The notes beneath the pieces were generated by a model that worked only from the letters and a program-made list of their open reading frames with translations, did no database searches and was not told the origin of the DNA. A DNA stretch of 64,000 nt from Mycobacterium sp. D16Q14 (GTDB taxonomy: Bacteria > Actinomycetota > Actinomycetes > Mycobacteriales > Mycobacteriaceae): positions 1-64,000 of the forward strand of contig MAEX01000015.1 in assembly GCA_002013415.1 (NCBI GenBank), read 5' to 3'. Position 1 is the stretch's first letter. Every line of letters starts with the position of its first letter. Positions 54,250-63,061 of the stretch are shown one piece after another. Both the position numbers and the translations under genes were made by a program.

Positions 54250-55566
54250 ATGAATGCGCGCCACTCGCCGCTGAGCTTGTGGCACGCCATCCAGGATCTC
54301 CCCGACTTCGGGCGGCTCGTGTGGGTGCGGCTGCTCACCCAGTTCAGCGATGGCCTCTTTCAGGCCGGGCTGGCGGGTGCCCTGCTGTTCAACCCCGAGC
54401 GTGAGGCCGAGCCGTGGGCCATCGCCGGCGCGTTCGCGGTGCTGTTCCTGCCGTATTCGGCGATCGGTCCGTTCGCGGGTGCGCTACTGGACCGATGGGA
54501 CCGGCGTGCGGTCTTGATCTGCGCCAACCTGCTCCGGGTACTGCTGGTGGCCCTTGTCGGTATCGGACTGGCCTTCAGCGCCGGCGATGTGGTCCTGCTG
54601 TTGGGTGCGCTGATCGTCAACGGGGTCACCCGCTTCGTGACATCGGGCCTATCGGCTGCCCTCCCCCATGTGGTACCTCGCGACCAGGTCGCGACCATGA
54701 ACTCGGTGGCCACCGCTGTCGGCGCCACCGCCACCTTCGCGGGTGCCAACTTCATGCTGATGCTGCGGGCCGTCTTCGGGGCCGGTGACTTGGGTTCTGC
54801 CACAGTCATTTTCCTCGTGATAGTGCCGGCAACGGCGGCGGCCTGGGTGGCCTCGGGCTTTCCCGGTGACCGGTTGGGCCCGGATGACAGCGTGCGCGCT
54901 GTCTACGGTTCAGCCGTCTACGCCGTGGCCACCGGCTGGGTGCACGGTGCCCGCACCATCGTCAGCACGCCCTCGGTGTTCGATGCGCTCATCGGTCTGG
55001 CCGCCCACCGCATGGTGTTCGGCATCAACACCTTGCTGGTCCTGGTCCTGGTGCGTAACAACGCATCGCTGTTCGCCGGGATCGGCGCCGCGGCACTGTT
55101 CCTGGCGTGCACTGGTATCGGCTCATTCCTGGGCACGGTCTCCACTCCTGCCCTGCTGCGACGCTTCGGCCGTGGACGGACCCTCGGAATAGCGCTGGGC
55201 GGTGCGGTTGCCCTCCAGCTGATTGCCTCCGGTCTCTACGTGCCCATCGTGCTCGGTGCCGCGTTCGGCCTGGGGATGGCGGGGCAGGTGATCAAGTTGT
55301 GTGCCGACGTCGGCATGCAGACCGATGTCGATGACGCCCTGCGCGGACACGTCTTCGCCGTGCAGGACTCGTTGTTCTGGGTGACCTTCACCGGTGCCAT
55401 GAGCGTGGCCGCCGCCTTCATCGCGCAAGCGCACTGGCTGGCCTTCTCCGGTGCAGTGATCTACTTGATCGGCCTGATCGTGCATATGACCCGGACCCTA
55501 TGGCCCAGCCCGGCCGAACCGAATCACACCGACCCGGAAGGACACGCCCGTGACCTCGACCGCTGA
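54250..55566 (+). CDS. MFS transporter (Rv0037c-like)
   Basis: This 438-residue protein has about eleven to twelve hydrophobic segments and an MFS loop ([13 protein letters not shown]). It corresponds to Rv0037c. Probably an efflux permease; substrate unknown. Its end overlaps the next gene by 17 bases. Confidence 0.88.
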   Translation: MNARHSPLSLWHAIQDLPDFGRLVWVRLLTQFSDGLFQAGLAGALLFNPEREAEPWAIAGAFAVLFLPYSAIGPFAGALLDRWDRRAVLICANLLRVLLVALVGIGLAFSAGDVVLLLGALIVNGVTRFVTSGLSAALPHVVPRDQVATMNSVATAVGATATFAGANFMLMLRAVFGAGDLGSATVIFLVIVPATAAAWVASGFPGDRLGPDDSVRAVYGSAVYAVATGWVHGARTIVSTPSVFDALIGLAAHRMVFGINTLLVLVLVRNNASLFAGIGAAALFLACTGIGSFLGTVSTPALLRRFGRGRTLGIALGGAVALQLIASGLYVPIVLGAAFGLGMAGQVIKLCADVGMQTDVDDALRGHVFAVQDSLFWVTFTGAMSVAAAFIAQAHWLAFSGAVIYLIGLIVHMTRTLWPSPAEPNHTDPEGHARDLDR

Positions 55567-56329
55567 CGCTGTCATCGATGACCTGCGCGACGAGAGCGAT
55601 GGACTCGACGTCCTCGTGGCACCGCTGTCCGCACAGGACTGGGCCCGCGACACTCCCGCGGCGGGCTGGACGATCGCCCACCAGATCGCACATCTGCACT
55701 GGACCGACGCGCAGTCGCTGCTAGCGGTCACCGATCCGGAGGGCTTCGCCAACGAGCTGCCCAAGGCGCTGGCCGATCCCTTCGGATTCGTGGACAAGGC
55801 CGCCGAGGAGACCGCGCAGACCCCTCCGGCCGAGCTGCTCACCCGCTGGCGCGATACCCGCAGTCAATTGCATGCGGCGCTGCGCGCGGTGCCGGACGGA
55901 GTGAAGATCCCCTGGTACGGACCGCCGATGAGCTCTGCCTCCATGGGCACGGCACGCCTGATGGAGACGTGGGCGCACGCGCTTGACGTCGCCGACGCAC
56001 TCGGAGTGGTACCCGCGCCCACCGCTCGGCTGAAATCCATTGCTCACCTTGGTGTTCGAACCCGGGACTACGCCTTCTCGGTGCATTCACTACCGGCCCC
56101 GGCCGAGCCGTACCGCGTGGAGCTGACCGGACCCGGCGGTGATACATGGGCCTGGGGTCCCGAAGATGCCGCGCAGCGTGTCACCGGATCCGCAATAGAT
56201 TTCTGCTACCTGGTGACCCGGCGGCGGCCCCGCGCCGAGCTGGATCTGCGGGCCACCGGCGAGGACGCACAGCAGTGGCTGTCCATCGCACAGGCCTTCG
56301 CCGGCCCGCCCGGTGAAGGCCGCGGATAG
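55550..56329 (+). CDS. TIGR03084 / mycothiol-dependent maleylpyruvate isomerase-like protein (Rv0036c)
   Basis: This 259-residue protein has the DinB-like four-helix metal fold ([14 protein letters not shown] and [13 protein letters not shown] carry the metal His and Glu) plus a C-terminal domain. Relatives use mycothiol; the exact reaction here is not known. The GTG at 55550 overlaps the MFS gene, so the two are co-translated. Confidence 0.87.
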   Translation: MTSTADAVIDDLRDESDGLDVLVAPLSAQDWARDTPAAGWTIAHQIAHLHWTDAQSLLAVTDPEGFANELPKALADPFGFVDKAAEETAQTPPAELLTRWRDTRSQLHAALRAVPDGVKIPWYGPPMSSASMGTARLMETWAHALDVADALGVVPAPTARLKSIAHLGVRTRDYAFSVHSLPAPAEPYRVELTGPGGDTWAWGPEDAAQRVTGSAIDFCYLVTRRRPRAELDLRATGEDAQQWLSIAQAFAGPPGEGRG

Positions 56330-56345
56330 CAATTCGCTCGGTTAG

Positions 56346-57530
56346 GTGTTCCACCGCCTGCTCGATAGCTCGGAGGCGATGTTCGCGGGCAATCGGACCA
56401 CCGTCGCGTACTCGGCGTTCGGAAATGGCGCGCTCGATATCGACGCCCTGACAACAGCTTTCGATGCGCTGTTGCCGGCCTACCCGGTGCTGAACGCCCA
56501 GATCGTTACCCACGAACACGGCTACGCCCTGTGGCAGGCTCACCGCGCCCCCGCGCTGCGGGTGGGGACAGTCACCGGCCTGCCCGCGACGGGTTTCACC
56601 GTCGTCGACGCCGATGCGGTGTGCGCCGTGGATGTGGCCCAGCATGACAATGACTTTCGCTTGACCCTGCTGACCCATCACAGCATCGCCGATGCCGCCG
56701 CCTCGCTGCGCTATCTCGAGGCGTTGTGCGCGTTGTATACCCGCGTGGTCGCGACGGGGAGACCCGGGACGATCACGGCGCATCCGCTGGCCATATCGCT
56801 GGAGCAATTCCTCGCCGACCGCGGGTTCGCCACACCCAAGCCCTGTGCACCCCCTGCGCCACGGGCAGAGACGACGGTCGACGCAACGGTCATGGTTCGG
56901 CACGAGCGCACCCGGTTCGGGCGCGAACAGACCACACGGCTGTTCGGCGCGGCCCATGCGGCCGGACTCACCGTGCACGGCGTCGTCTGTGCCGCGATTG
57001 CGGTTGCCGCTCACGATCTTTCCGGATCGGCCGGGTCAGACGAATACGGCGTGGTGTCATCGGTGGATTTGCGTGCGCGGGTGGGGCCGCCCCTTGCGGC
57101 CGAGGCAGGGACCGTCATCCAGGGCTCGGACACTGCGACCGTCGAGATCGAGGTGCAGGATGACCCCGCGCGCATCGGACGCGCTGTGTTGGACTCTCTC
57201 GCCGAAGGCCTCGCCCGCCGCACAACGCATCAAGCGTTCCTGTCGCCGCGAGACATCTGGCGTCAGCCCGCATCGAACCCGCTCATGGTCACGAACTGGG
57301 GACGCATTCCCGCGTTGCGTCTGCCCGACGGACTACGAGTCGACGACTTTCGGGCCTCCGCAGGCGGCCTGCGAGCTGGTCGAGCCACAACTGCTCCACC
57401 AAGCTTCTTCGTCACCACCTGCGATGGACGGCTCAGCGTCGACCATCCGGTATGGGTGAACGACGAGTCCGATCCCACTGATGCGTGGACAGCGGCGCTA
57501 GGGCGGGCCTTCGACCGCATTCTGCGCTGA
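56346..57530 (+). CDS. PapA-type (condensation-fold) acyltransferase
   Basis: This 394-residue protein has the HHxxxD motif of condensation-type acyltransferases at H111-H112...D116 (THHSIADAAA) and the C-terminal PapA-like domain (LMVTNWGRIPALRLPDGLRVDDF). PapA enzymes esterify mycobacterial lipids; the substrate here is unknown. GTG start with a 16-bp gap from the previous gene, so probably one operon. Its last 35 bases lie in an 81-bp direct repeat that marks the left end of the 2.6-kb island. Confidence 0.85.
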   Translation: MFHRLLDSSEAMFAGNRTTVAYSAFGNGALDIDALTTAFDALLPAYPVLNAQIVTHEHGYALWQAHRAPALRVGTVTGLPATGFTVVDADAVCAVDVAQHDNDFRLTLLTHHSIADAAASLRYLEALCALYTRVVATGRPGTITAHPLAISLEQFLADRGFATPKPCAPPAPRAETTVDATVMVRHERTRFGREQTTRLFGAAHAAGLTVHGVVCAAIAVAAHDLSGSAGSDEYGVVSSVDLRARVGPPLAAEAGTVIQGSDTATVEIEVQDDPARIGRAVLDSLAEGLARRTTHQAFLSPRDIWRQPASNPLMVTNWGRIPALRLPDGLRVDDFRASAGGLRAGRATTAPPSFFVTTCDGRLSVDHPVWVNDESDPTDAWTAALGRAFDRILR

Positions 57531-57576
57531 CGGCCGCGGAGGTCCCAGCGGCCGGGTCGCATCGGCGACGCCATCG
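57496..57576. repeat. 81-bp direct repeat, left copy (attL-like)
   Basis: This stretch is repeated at 60092-60172 with four mismatches (at 57534, 57535, 57557 and 57568 in this copy). The first 38 bases are identical and contain the papA stop codon. Read on the minus strand it also codes for a variant of the last 25 residues of the Rv3906c-like protein. Confidence 0.93.
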
Positions 57577-57780
57577 AATCAAAGGCCGACATGAAAGAGG
57601 CGCCCCGCAGTACGCAACAATTCGTCGCCTCGTGATTTCTGCCACGAAGTGGGACGATGCCTTCGCCGCCAGCAGAGCTACCCGCATCAACCGGCACGAA
57701 CCACCTTTTGATCACCAGGTACTTCATCAACACCCTTGCGATGCCCACGCACCCGAAGGGGACACCGCTACAAGACGAAT

Positions 57781-58218
57781 CTACGGAAGGGCTTTCCGCT
57801 CGATCACGGATACCCGATTGATCGCTCCTCGCAGATTAGCGGCCGCAGCACGTACCTTGTCCAGCTTCTTGTGATCCGCCGAATCTGCTTCAAGGGCAAG
57901 GAGCGCCGAATAGCTGTGATCAATATCCGTCAGCAGGATCGCCAGTTTCTTGTCAGACAATCGCGGTTGTAGTTCTTGGACAACCTCGAGGTGCGCACGA
58001 AGGTTGTTGTCCCGCAGCGAGCCCAGTGATCGACTCTTCTGCTCGACCTCAGCGACGGCATCGCGCAGTGAGACGATGGCAACTCGCACTTCGGGGAGCT
58101 GCTTGGCTGCTCTCCGCCACTTGGCATCGCGCCGCCCCAGTGTCGACATGATGGCGGCATACGTTGCAGTGACAGCGCCATACCCTGCTGCCACTGGCGT
58201 GACCCATTCCCAACTCAT
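57781..58218 (-). CDS. Small membrane-anchored helical protein of the island
   Basis: This 145-residue protein has one N-terminal membrane helix (about residues 6-24, VTPVAAGYGAVTATYAAIM) followed by a long, charged, helical cytoplasmic or outer domain with coiled-coil character (VSLRDAVAEVEQKSRSLGSL, LRAHLEVVQELQPRL). No family recognised. It is divergent from the sce7726 gene with a 51-bp shared promoter region. It could be an effector or a membrane anchor of the system. Confidence 0.7.
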   Translation of the reverse strand: MSWEWVTPVAAGYGAVTATYAAIMSTLGRRDAKWRRAAKQLPEVRVAIVSLRDAVAEVEQKSRSLGSLRDNNLRAHLEVVQELQPRLSDKKLAILLTDIDHSYSALLALEADSADHKKLDKVRAAAANLRGAINRVSVIERKALP

Positions 58219-58257
58219 AGACCCGCCTGCCCGGCACGCCCGGAGCTGGGCATGTCG

Positions 58258-58269
58258 TATAGTGCGGGT
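58258..58269 (+). promoter_or_regulatory. Leaderless promoter of the sce7726 gene
   Basis: TATAGT (58258-58263), one base from the consensus TATAAT, then six bases and the ATG at 58270. Confidence 0.6.
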
Positions 58270-58812
58270 ATGCGTGACGTTGATATTCGCGCCGCATTAG
58301 TCGACAAGCTTCGGCGTGAATTCCACGGCGACAAGATCGTCAATGAAATGGGACTTTGCTTAGGCGCGACGCGCGTCGACGTAGCGGTGATCAACGGATC
58401 ACTCCATGGGTACGAGATCAAAAGCGACCGAGATACTCTCGCGCGCCTTCCAGCACAGATCGAGCTATACAGCAAGGTACTGGATTTCTGTACCATTGTT
58501 TGCGGTGATAGGTATCTAAGCAAGATGCGCGAAGTAGTGCCTTCGTGGTGGGGAATCGTCGAAACTCGCGAGCTAGACGGTGGCGTGATTCTGAAACAGA
58601 GGCGGAAGCCGCGCCGCAACCGCGAGTGCGATTCACTCTCGGTCGCACAGCTGCTCTGGCGCGATGAAGCAGCTTCTCTCCTGAAGACCCACGGTGAATG
58701 TGTAAAGGCCCGCGAAACCCGTTGGAATCTCTGGGACCGACTGGCCGACTGGCCAATTGCGGATCTGCAGCTCGGTGTCCGTACGCAGCTCAAGGTTCGC
58801 CCCGCGTGGTAA
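58270..58812 (+). CDS. sce7726-family protein with PD-(D/E)XK nuclease motifs
   Basis: This 180-residue protein matches the sce7726 family. The motifs read as a PD-(D/E)XK nuclease: an early Glu (E26 in VNEMGL), D37 in RVDVAVI, E49-I-K51 in GYEIKS, and a QxxxY-like Q63/Y67 (QIELYS) typical of the RecB/Cas4 branch. C-terminal to this is a helical domain with PSWWGI. It may cleave nucleic acid. ATG 58270 is chosen for the leaderless promoter; ATG 58252 is in frame. Its end overlaps the convergent beta-family gene by 23 bases. Confidence 0.82.
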   Translation: MRDVDIRAALVDKLRREFHGDKIVNEMGLCLGATRVDVAVINGSLHGYEIKSDRDTLARLPAQIELYSKVLDFCTIVCGDRYLSKMREVVPSWWGIVETRELDGGVILKQRRKPRRNRECDSLSVAQLLWRDEAASLLKTHGECVKARETRWNLWDRLADWPIADLQLGVRTQLKVRPAW

Positions 58813-59908
58813 GGCGGTCAACGACGTGGGCGATGTGATGGCTTGTTCCGATGGCGCGCCATGTCATCGCATTGCCTGATCTTGCCCCGTTCGGCACCGG
58901 ATCCAAGTGTGCAAACTGCGCTTTCTCCGCGATCTGTGTATCACCCCAAGACAGTTCCGAAGTAAACTCCGGATGCTGCGCAACGACTTCACAGATGTCG
59001 AAGAATTGCGCGCTACCGCGGCGGTCATTCTTTCGCCCTTTCAACACGAGCCACGCCTCTGAAGCGGTGTATCTAATCTGAGGCGCCGGCGCAAAGGGGA
59101 CCCCGGCCTGTTGACTGGGGTACGCGACGGCATAGTCACCGAAGGACGGCACTCTTAGCTTGTCCTGCAATCGATCTCGAACATTGCGCCACGTGGTGAG
59201 TTCCCATCGCGGCAGGTCGGCCAATCTCCACGGCGAGACGCCATCGAGCGCGTTAGGAAATCCTCCGGCCGCGAGTGTCAACGACTTCCACTCGTCGCGG
59301 TGGGGAAGATCTAGAATCACGAGCCGCGCGATTCGGGCCGCAAATGATGCCGAAGCCTCGTTGACTGCTCCGAAGTCGATCACCAAATCCACGCAGTCCG
59401 GTTGGGTCCTCAGCTGACTCAAAAGTCTGTCCAATGTTTTGGCCATCGGCTCATCGCGCTCGTCTAGATCTTCGTCTGACAGCCGTATGCAGACCTCGCG
59501 CTTGTCGAATCGCCCAAGCGACTCACGGAGGCGTTCGATCAATGCAACACTGTCGGAATCCATTGGGCGACAGACAGGTATAACCTTGGATTCATCTCGC
59601 TCATAGAACTCGTCGATAATGTTTGCAGCAGGAAAATAGTCCTCTACTGGGGGTAACGCGTGTAGATCGACAATGAGATCCTGTGAACCATTCCAGTTCT
59701 CGTATAGCCGACTCGACGTCTTCAACACCGTTGCGCTGACCTTTTCAGGGATCGGCTCACCGGTTTCGTCGTCCAATTCATCACCGGTCGGCATAAACTC
59801 GATGAGCGGAGTGAACTGTGCTGACCGGGCCTCCCCCATGTTTCGCAGCGCAGTGAACTCGCCGAGCCGAGCCTTGAGAATCGGAATGTAGTGACTTTGG
59901 TCCCGCAT
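58790..59908 (-). CDS. sce7725/beta-family protein
   Basis: This 372-residue protein resembles the sce7725/T4 beta-protein family: YIPILKARLGEFTALRNM at the N-terminus, then PLIEFMP, an LIVDLHALPP strand, VIPVCRPMDS, a VDLVIDFGAV strand and the C-terminal HLDPVPNGARSGNAMTWRAIGTSHHIAHV. The order of strands suggests a TIM-like barrel. In other bacteria this family is encoded beside sce7726. Start ATG 59908 with GGGGGAAG upstream. Role unknown; a sensor or partner of the nuclease is likely. Confidence 0.8.
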   Translation of the reverse strand: MRDQSHYIPILKARLGEFTALRNMGEARSAQFTPLIEFMPTGDELDDETGEPIPEKVSATVLKTSSRLYENWNGSQDLIVDLHALPPVEDYFPAANIIDEFYERDESKVIPVCRPMDSDSVALIERLRESLGRFDKREVCIRLSDEDLDERDEPMAKTLDRLLSQLRTQPDCVDLVIDFGAVNEASASFAARIARLVILDLPHRDEWKSLTLAAGGFPNALDGVSPWRLADLPRWELTTWRNVRDRLQDKLRVPSFGDYAVAYPSQQAGVPFAPAPQIRYTASEAWLVLKGRKNDRRGSAQFFDICEVVAQHPEFTSELSWGDTQIAEKAQFAHLDPVPNGARSGNAMTWRAIGTSHHIAHVVDRLTTRGEP

Positions 59909-60091
59909 GCTTCCCCCATTCGCCAACATCGTCAACTCAGACTAAGGGGAGAGCGGTTGCGCTAGTGGCGGTTCGATGCGAAATTCTCGCGCACCTGTTC
60001 AGCATCTGTGGCCTCCTGCGCGGGGCCAGTTGTACGCCCGCCTACCGGCCGACAGCAGTACTAGACCGCATGATGTCCCGTTAGCGCCAAC

Positions 60092-60172
60092 CGCTAGGGC
60101 GGGCCTTCGACCGCATTCTGCGCTGACGGGAGCGGAGGTCCCAGCGGCCGGGCCGCATCGGCGGCGCCATCG
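60092..60172. repeat. 81-bp direct repeat, right copy (attR-like)
   Basis: Second copy of 57496-57576 (77 of 81 identical). Here the minus strand carries the true 3' end of the Rv3906c-like gene; the plus strand keeps a silent copy of the papA tail. Confidence 0.93.
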
Positions 60173-60642
60173 CCGTCAGCGTCGATAAGCTCGACATCCC
60201 AGCGACCGTCACCGGTAGTGTCGGCATAGACGGAAGACCCGGATTCGCTGGTACGGAAGGCTCTTTCGGCGTCACCGTCGCCATCAACATCGAGCAGCTG
60301 CTCGGGTCTGCCATCCCCGTCGATATCGGCTGCGCCACCGGTGTGTTCGACACCGTCCAGGCCGAACCAGCTGATCGATCCGCTTCGTTCCACGTGAAAC
60401 GCCCACGTGCCCAAGCCATCATCGGTGAAGTACGCCTCGGGCCTGCCGTCGTTGTCCACGTCGAGGACGCTGTGGTCGGCCGAGCCGTCACCGTCGGCGT
60501 CCCACATCACATCGTCGAACAACCCGTCACCATCGAAATCCAGGCGCACCGCGTCGAGAATCCCGTCACCGTCCAGGTCGACATTGGGTGATGCTTCCCA
60601 CGCGGTGACGACCCCGTCTCCCCCACCAAGGCAATAGTCCAT
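60094..60642 (-). CDS. Asp/Gly-rich calcium-motif protein (Rv3906c-like)
   Basis: This 182-residue acidic protein is built of repeated DxDGDG-type loops (VDLDGDGILDAV, LDFDGDGLFDDV, WDADGDGSADH, LDVDNDGRPEAY, ADIDGDGRPEQ, VDGDGDAERAF, IDADGDGAADAA), which look like calcium-binding dockerin/EF-hand-like turns. It corresponds by content and place to Rv3906c beside pcnA. There is no signal peptide from ATG 60642; the frame is open to 60771. Function unknown. Confidence 0.78.
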   Translation of the reverse strand: MDYCLGGGDGVVTAWEASPNVDLDGDGILDAVRLDFDGDGLFDDVMWDADGDGSADHSVLDVDNDGRPEAYFTDDGLGTWAFHVERSGSISWFGLDGVEHTGGAADIDGDGRPEQLLDVDGDGDAERAFRTSESGSSVYADTTGDGRWDVELIDADGDGAADAARPLGPPLPSAQNAVEGPP

Positions 60643-60774
60643 ATCTGATACGAGCCCCCGACGAGCCCGGGCGTTCCGTCCTCTTCGGGCATGTGGATAA
60701 CCCCCCGGACAGAACGTGCGCTGATTTCGGTTCACATAGATAGGAGGGGAACCACAGCGATTCGGTTCCATCCG

Positions 60775-60788
60775 TAATCTCTCACCCC
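60775..60788 (+). promoter_or_regulatory. Leaderless promoter of the TSUP gene
   Basis: TAATCT (60775-60780), eight bases, GTG at 60789. Confidence 0.45.
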
Positions 60789-61556
60789 GTGGATGCCCCT
60801 ACGCTCACGCTGCTTCTCAGTGCAGCAGCCGCCGCCGGCTGGGTCGACGCGGTTGTGGGTGGTGGCGGGCTCGTCCTCATCCCGGTGTTGCTGCTCGTCT
60901 TCCCCGGGATGACCCCTGCGACCGCGCTGGGCACCAACAAACTCGCCGCGCTGTCGGGTACCGCATCGGCCGCTGTCCGGCTCTTCCCCAAGACGCCCTT
61001 GAACTGGCGCGCGCTACTCGGAGCCTTCGTCGTCGCGGCGGCGTTCTCCAGCGCCGGTGCCTACACCGCCTCGCGGCTACCGGTGTCCGTCTTCAAGCCC
61101 GTGGTGCTGGTCCTGCTCGTGGCGGTGGGGGCGTTTGTCGCGACACGCCCCCATTTCGGAACCTCGACCACAGCCACCGCACGCACCAAGACCGCCACCC
61201 TCACCGCCCTGGCGGTGGCCGCCGTTCTCATCGCCTTCTACGACGGCATCATGGGCCCAGGCACCGGGACCTTCATGATCATCACGTTGACCGCCGTCGC
61301 GGGGATGACCTTCCTGGAAAGCTCGGCCACCGCCAAGGTGCTCAACTCCGGAACCAACGTGGGAGCGCTCGTCGTCTTCGCCTCGCAGGGCCATGTGCTG
61401 TGGCTGCTGGGGCTAGCACTCGGCGTCGCGAACATCGCGGGTGCTCAGCTCGGTGCGCATATGGCACTCGGACGCGGCGCGGGATTTGTCCGGGTGGTGC
61501 TACTAGTGGTTGTCGTGGTGATGGTCGGCAAGCTCGGCTATGACATGCTCGGCTGA
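60789..61556 (+). CDS. TauE/SafE (TSUP) family sulfite/anion exporter
   Basis: This 255-residue protein has about seven to eight membrane helices and the family half-motif repeat: WVDAVVGGGGLVLIPVLLL with ALGTNKLAALSGTASA, and later GIMGPGTGTFMI with SATAKVLNSGTNVGAL. It moves sulfur-containing or organic anions. It ends one base before the pcnA stop, convergent. Confidence 0.9.
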   Translation: MDAPTLTLLLSAAAAAGWVDAVVGGGGLVLIPVLLLVFPGMTPATALGTNKLAALSGTASAAVRLFPKTPLNWRALLGAFVVAAAFSSAGAYTASRLPVSVFKPVVLVLLVAVGAFVATRPHFGTSTTATARTKTATLTALAVAAVLIAFYDGIMGPGTGTFMIITLTAVAGMTFLESSATAKVLNSGTNVGALVVFASQGHVLWLLGLALGVANIAGAQLGAHMALGRGAGFVRVVLLVVVVVMVGKLGYDMLG

Positions 61557-62999
61557 TCAGGAGCCGTCGCGGGCCGCCCACCATTCCTGCAGCGCCTCGA
61601 CCGCGTCGTCGTGGTCGAGTGGACCCCGTTCCAGCCTGAGCTCCTTCAAGAACCGCCAGGCCTGTCCCACAATCGGTCCGGCGGGAACACCCAGCAGCTC
61701 CATGATCGCGTTGCCGTCGAGATCGGGCCGCACCCGCGCCAGATCCTCCTGAGCGGTCAGCTCGGAGATGCGCTCCTCGAGCCCGTCATAGTTGGCCTGC
61801 AGCCGGGCCGCACGCCGCTTGTTCCGCGTCGTGCAGTCCGCACGCACCAGCTTGTGCAGCCGGGGCAGCAACGGGCCGGCATCCGTGACATACCGGCGCA
61901 CCGCGGAATCGGTCCACTTGCCGTCCCCATACCCGTGGAACCGCAGATGCAGATACACCAGCTGCGACACGTCATCGACCATCTGCTTGGAGTACTTGAG
62001 AGCACGCATCCGCTTGCGCACCATCTTGGCCCCGACAACCTCGTGGTGGTGAAAGCTCACCCCGCCGCCGTCCTCATGCCGGCGGGTGGCCGGCTTACCG
62101 ATGTCGTGCAGCAGGGCCGCCCACCGCAGCACCAGATCGGGGCCCTCGTCCTCGAGATCCACGGCCTGCTCCAGCACCGTCAGCGAGTGCCGGTACACGT
62201 CCTTGTGTTGGTGGTGTTCGTCGATGGTCAGCTGCATCTCGCCGACCTCGGGCAGCACCACCGCGCCCAGCCCGCTGTCCACCAGCAGATCGATTCCGGC
62301 GACCGGATGCGCACCCAGGATCAGCTTGTCCAGCTCGACCTGCACTCGTTCGACGGTTATCCGGCCCAGTTGGCTGGACATCGCGTCCAGCGCCGTCAGC
62401 ACCCGGGGCGCCACCGTGAAGCCGAGCTGCGAGACGAACCGGGCCGCCCGCAGCATGCGCAACGGGTCATCTCCGAAGGAAATCTCCGGAGCCGCCGGGG
62501 TATCGAGCACCCCGGCGCGCAGTGCCTCCAGCCCATTGAGCGGATCGCAGAATTCTCCGGGCCCGTCCGGCCCGATCTTGACCGCCATCGCGTTGACGGT
62601 GAAATCTCTGCGCACTAGATCACCCTCGAGGCTGTCGCCGAAAACCACCTCTGGATTGCGTGTCTGCTGGTCGTAGCTGTCGCTGCGGAACGTGGTGATC
62701 TCCACCCGCTGCCCCTTGCGCGCCACCCCGATGGTGCCGAAGGCGATACCGGTATCCCAGATGGCCTCGGCCCAGCCGGTCACCAATTCCTGCACCTGCT
62801 CGGGGCGAGCATCGGTGGTGAAGTCCAGATCGGTGCCCAACTTGCCCAGCAGGGCGTCGCGGACAGTGCCGCCCACCAGATACAGGTCAAAGCCCGCCGA
62901 ATCGAAGAGCGCGCCTAACTCCGACAGCATCTTCTGGTGCCGGTTCAGGGTCACTGCGGCGGTGGCCAACAGTTCGGTGGTCGGTATCGATTCGGGCAC
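61557..62999 (-). CDS. pcnA: CCA tRNA nucleotidyltransferase
   Basis: This 480-residue enzyme adds or repairs the 3' CCA of tRNAs. It has the class II nucleotidyltransferase head ([24 protein letters not shown] with its DxD), the [11 protein letters not shown] motif, the RNA-binding region and an HD domain ([12 protein letters not shown]) seen in CCA enzymes that also have phosphohydrolase activity. It corresponds to Rv3907c. Divergent from mutT4. Confidence 0.94.
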   Translation of the reverse strand: MPESIPTTELLATAAVTLNRHQKMLSELGALFDSAGFDLYLVGGTVRDALLGKLGTDLDFTTDARPEQVQELVTGWAEAIWDTGIAFGTIGVARKGQRVEITTFRSDSYDQQTRNPEVVFGDSLEGDLVRRDFTVNAMAVKIGPDGPGEFCDPLNGLEALRAGVLDTPAAPEISFGDDPLRMLRAARFVSQLGFTVAPRVLTALDAMSSQLGRITVERVQVELDKLILGAHPVAGIDLLVDSGLGAVVLPEVGEMQLTIDEHHQHKDVYRHSLTVLEQAVDLEDEGPDLVLRWAALLHDIGKPATRRHEDGGGVSFHHHEVVGAKMVRKRMRALKYSKQMVDDVSQLVYLHLRFHGYGDGKWTDSAVRRYVTDAGPLLPRLHKLVRADCTTRNKRRAARLQANYDGLEERISELTAQEDLARVRPDLDGNAIMELLGVPAGPIVGQAWRFLKELRLERGPLDHDDAVEALQEWWAARDGS

Positions 63000-63048
63000 G
63001 TCGGGCAGCCTACCGGCGCGTATCGATAGGGCTCTCAGTAGCGGGAAC

Positions 63049-63061
63049 TACTATCACATGG
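63049..63061 (+). promoter_or_regulatory. Leaderless promoter of mutT4
   Basis: TACTAT (63049-63054), seven bases, GTG at 63062. Confidence 0.55.

Larger units (their letters stand above)
57496..60172. mobile_element. Small genomic island (2.6 kb) between 81-bp direct repeats
   Basis: The element inserted in the overlap of two convergent core genes (papA-like and Rv3906c-like). Both copies of the repeat carry the ends of both genes, so neither was broken. Inside are three genes of unlike composition (32 G+C in 60 bases at 58501-58560, against 47 of 60 at 56521-56580 in papA). There is no integrase or transposase, so it moved in trans or by recombination between homologous flanks. Confidence 0.8.

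Noticed and set aside
57531..57780. Protein-coding gene in the left part of the island
   Set aside because: Frames through here are shadows or continue the papA/Rv3906c tails; codon bias and start sites are lacking.
59909..60091. Additional gene at the right edge of the island
   Set aside because: No frame with a start and biased codons; it reads as the promoter region of the beta-family gene.
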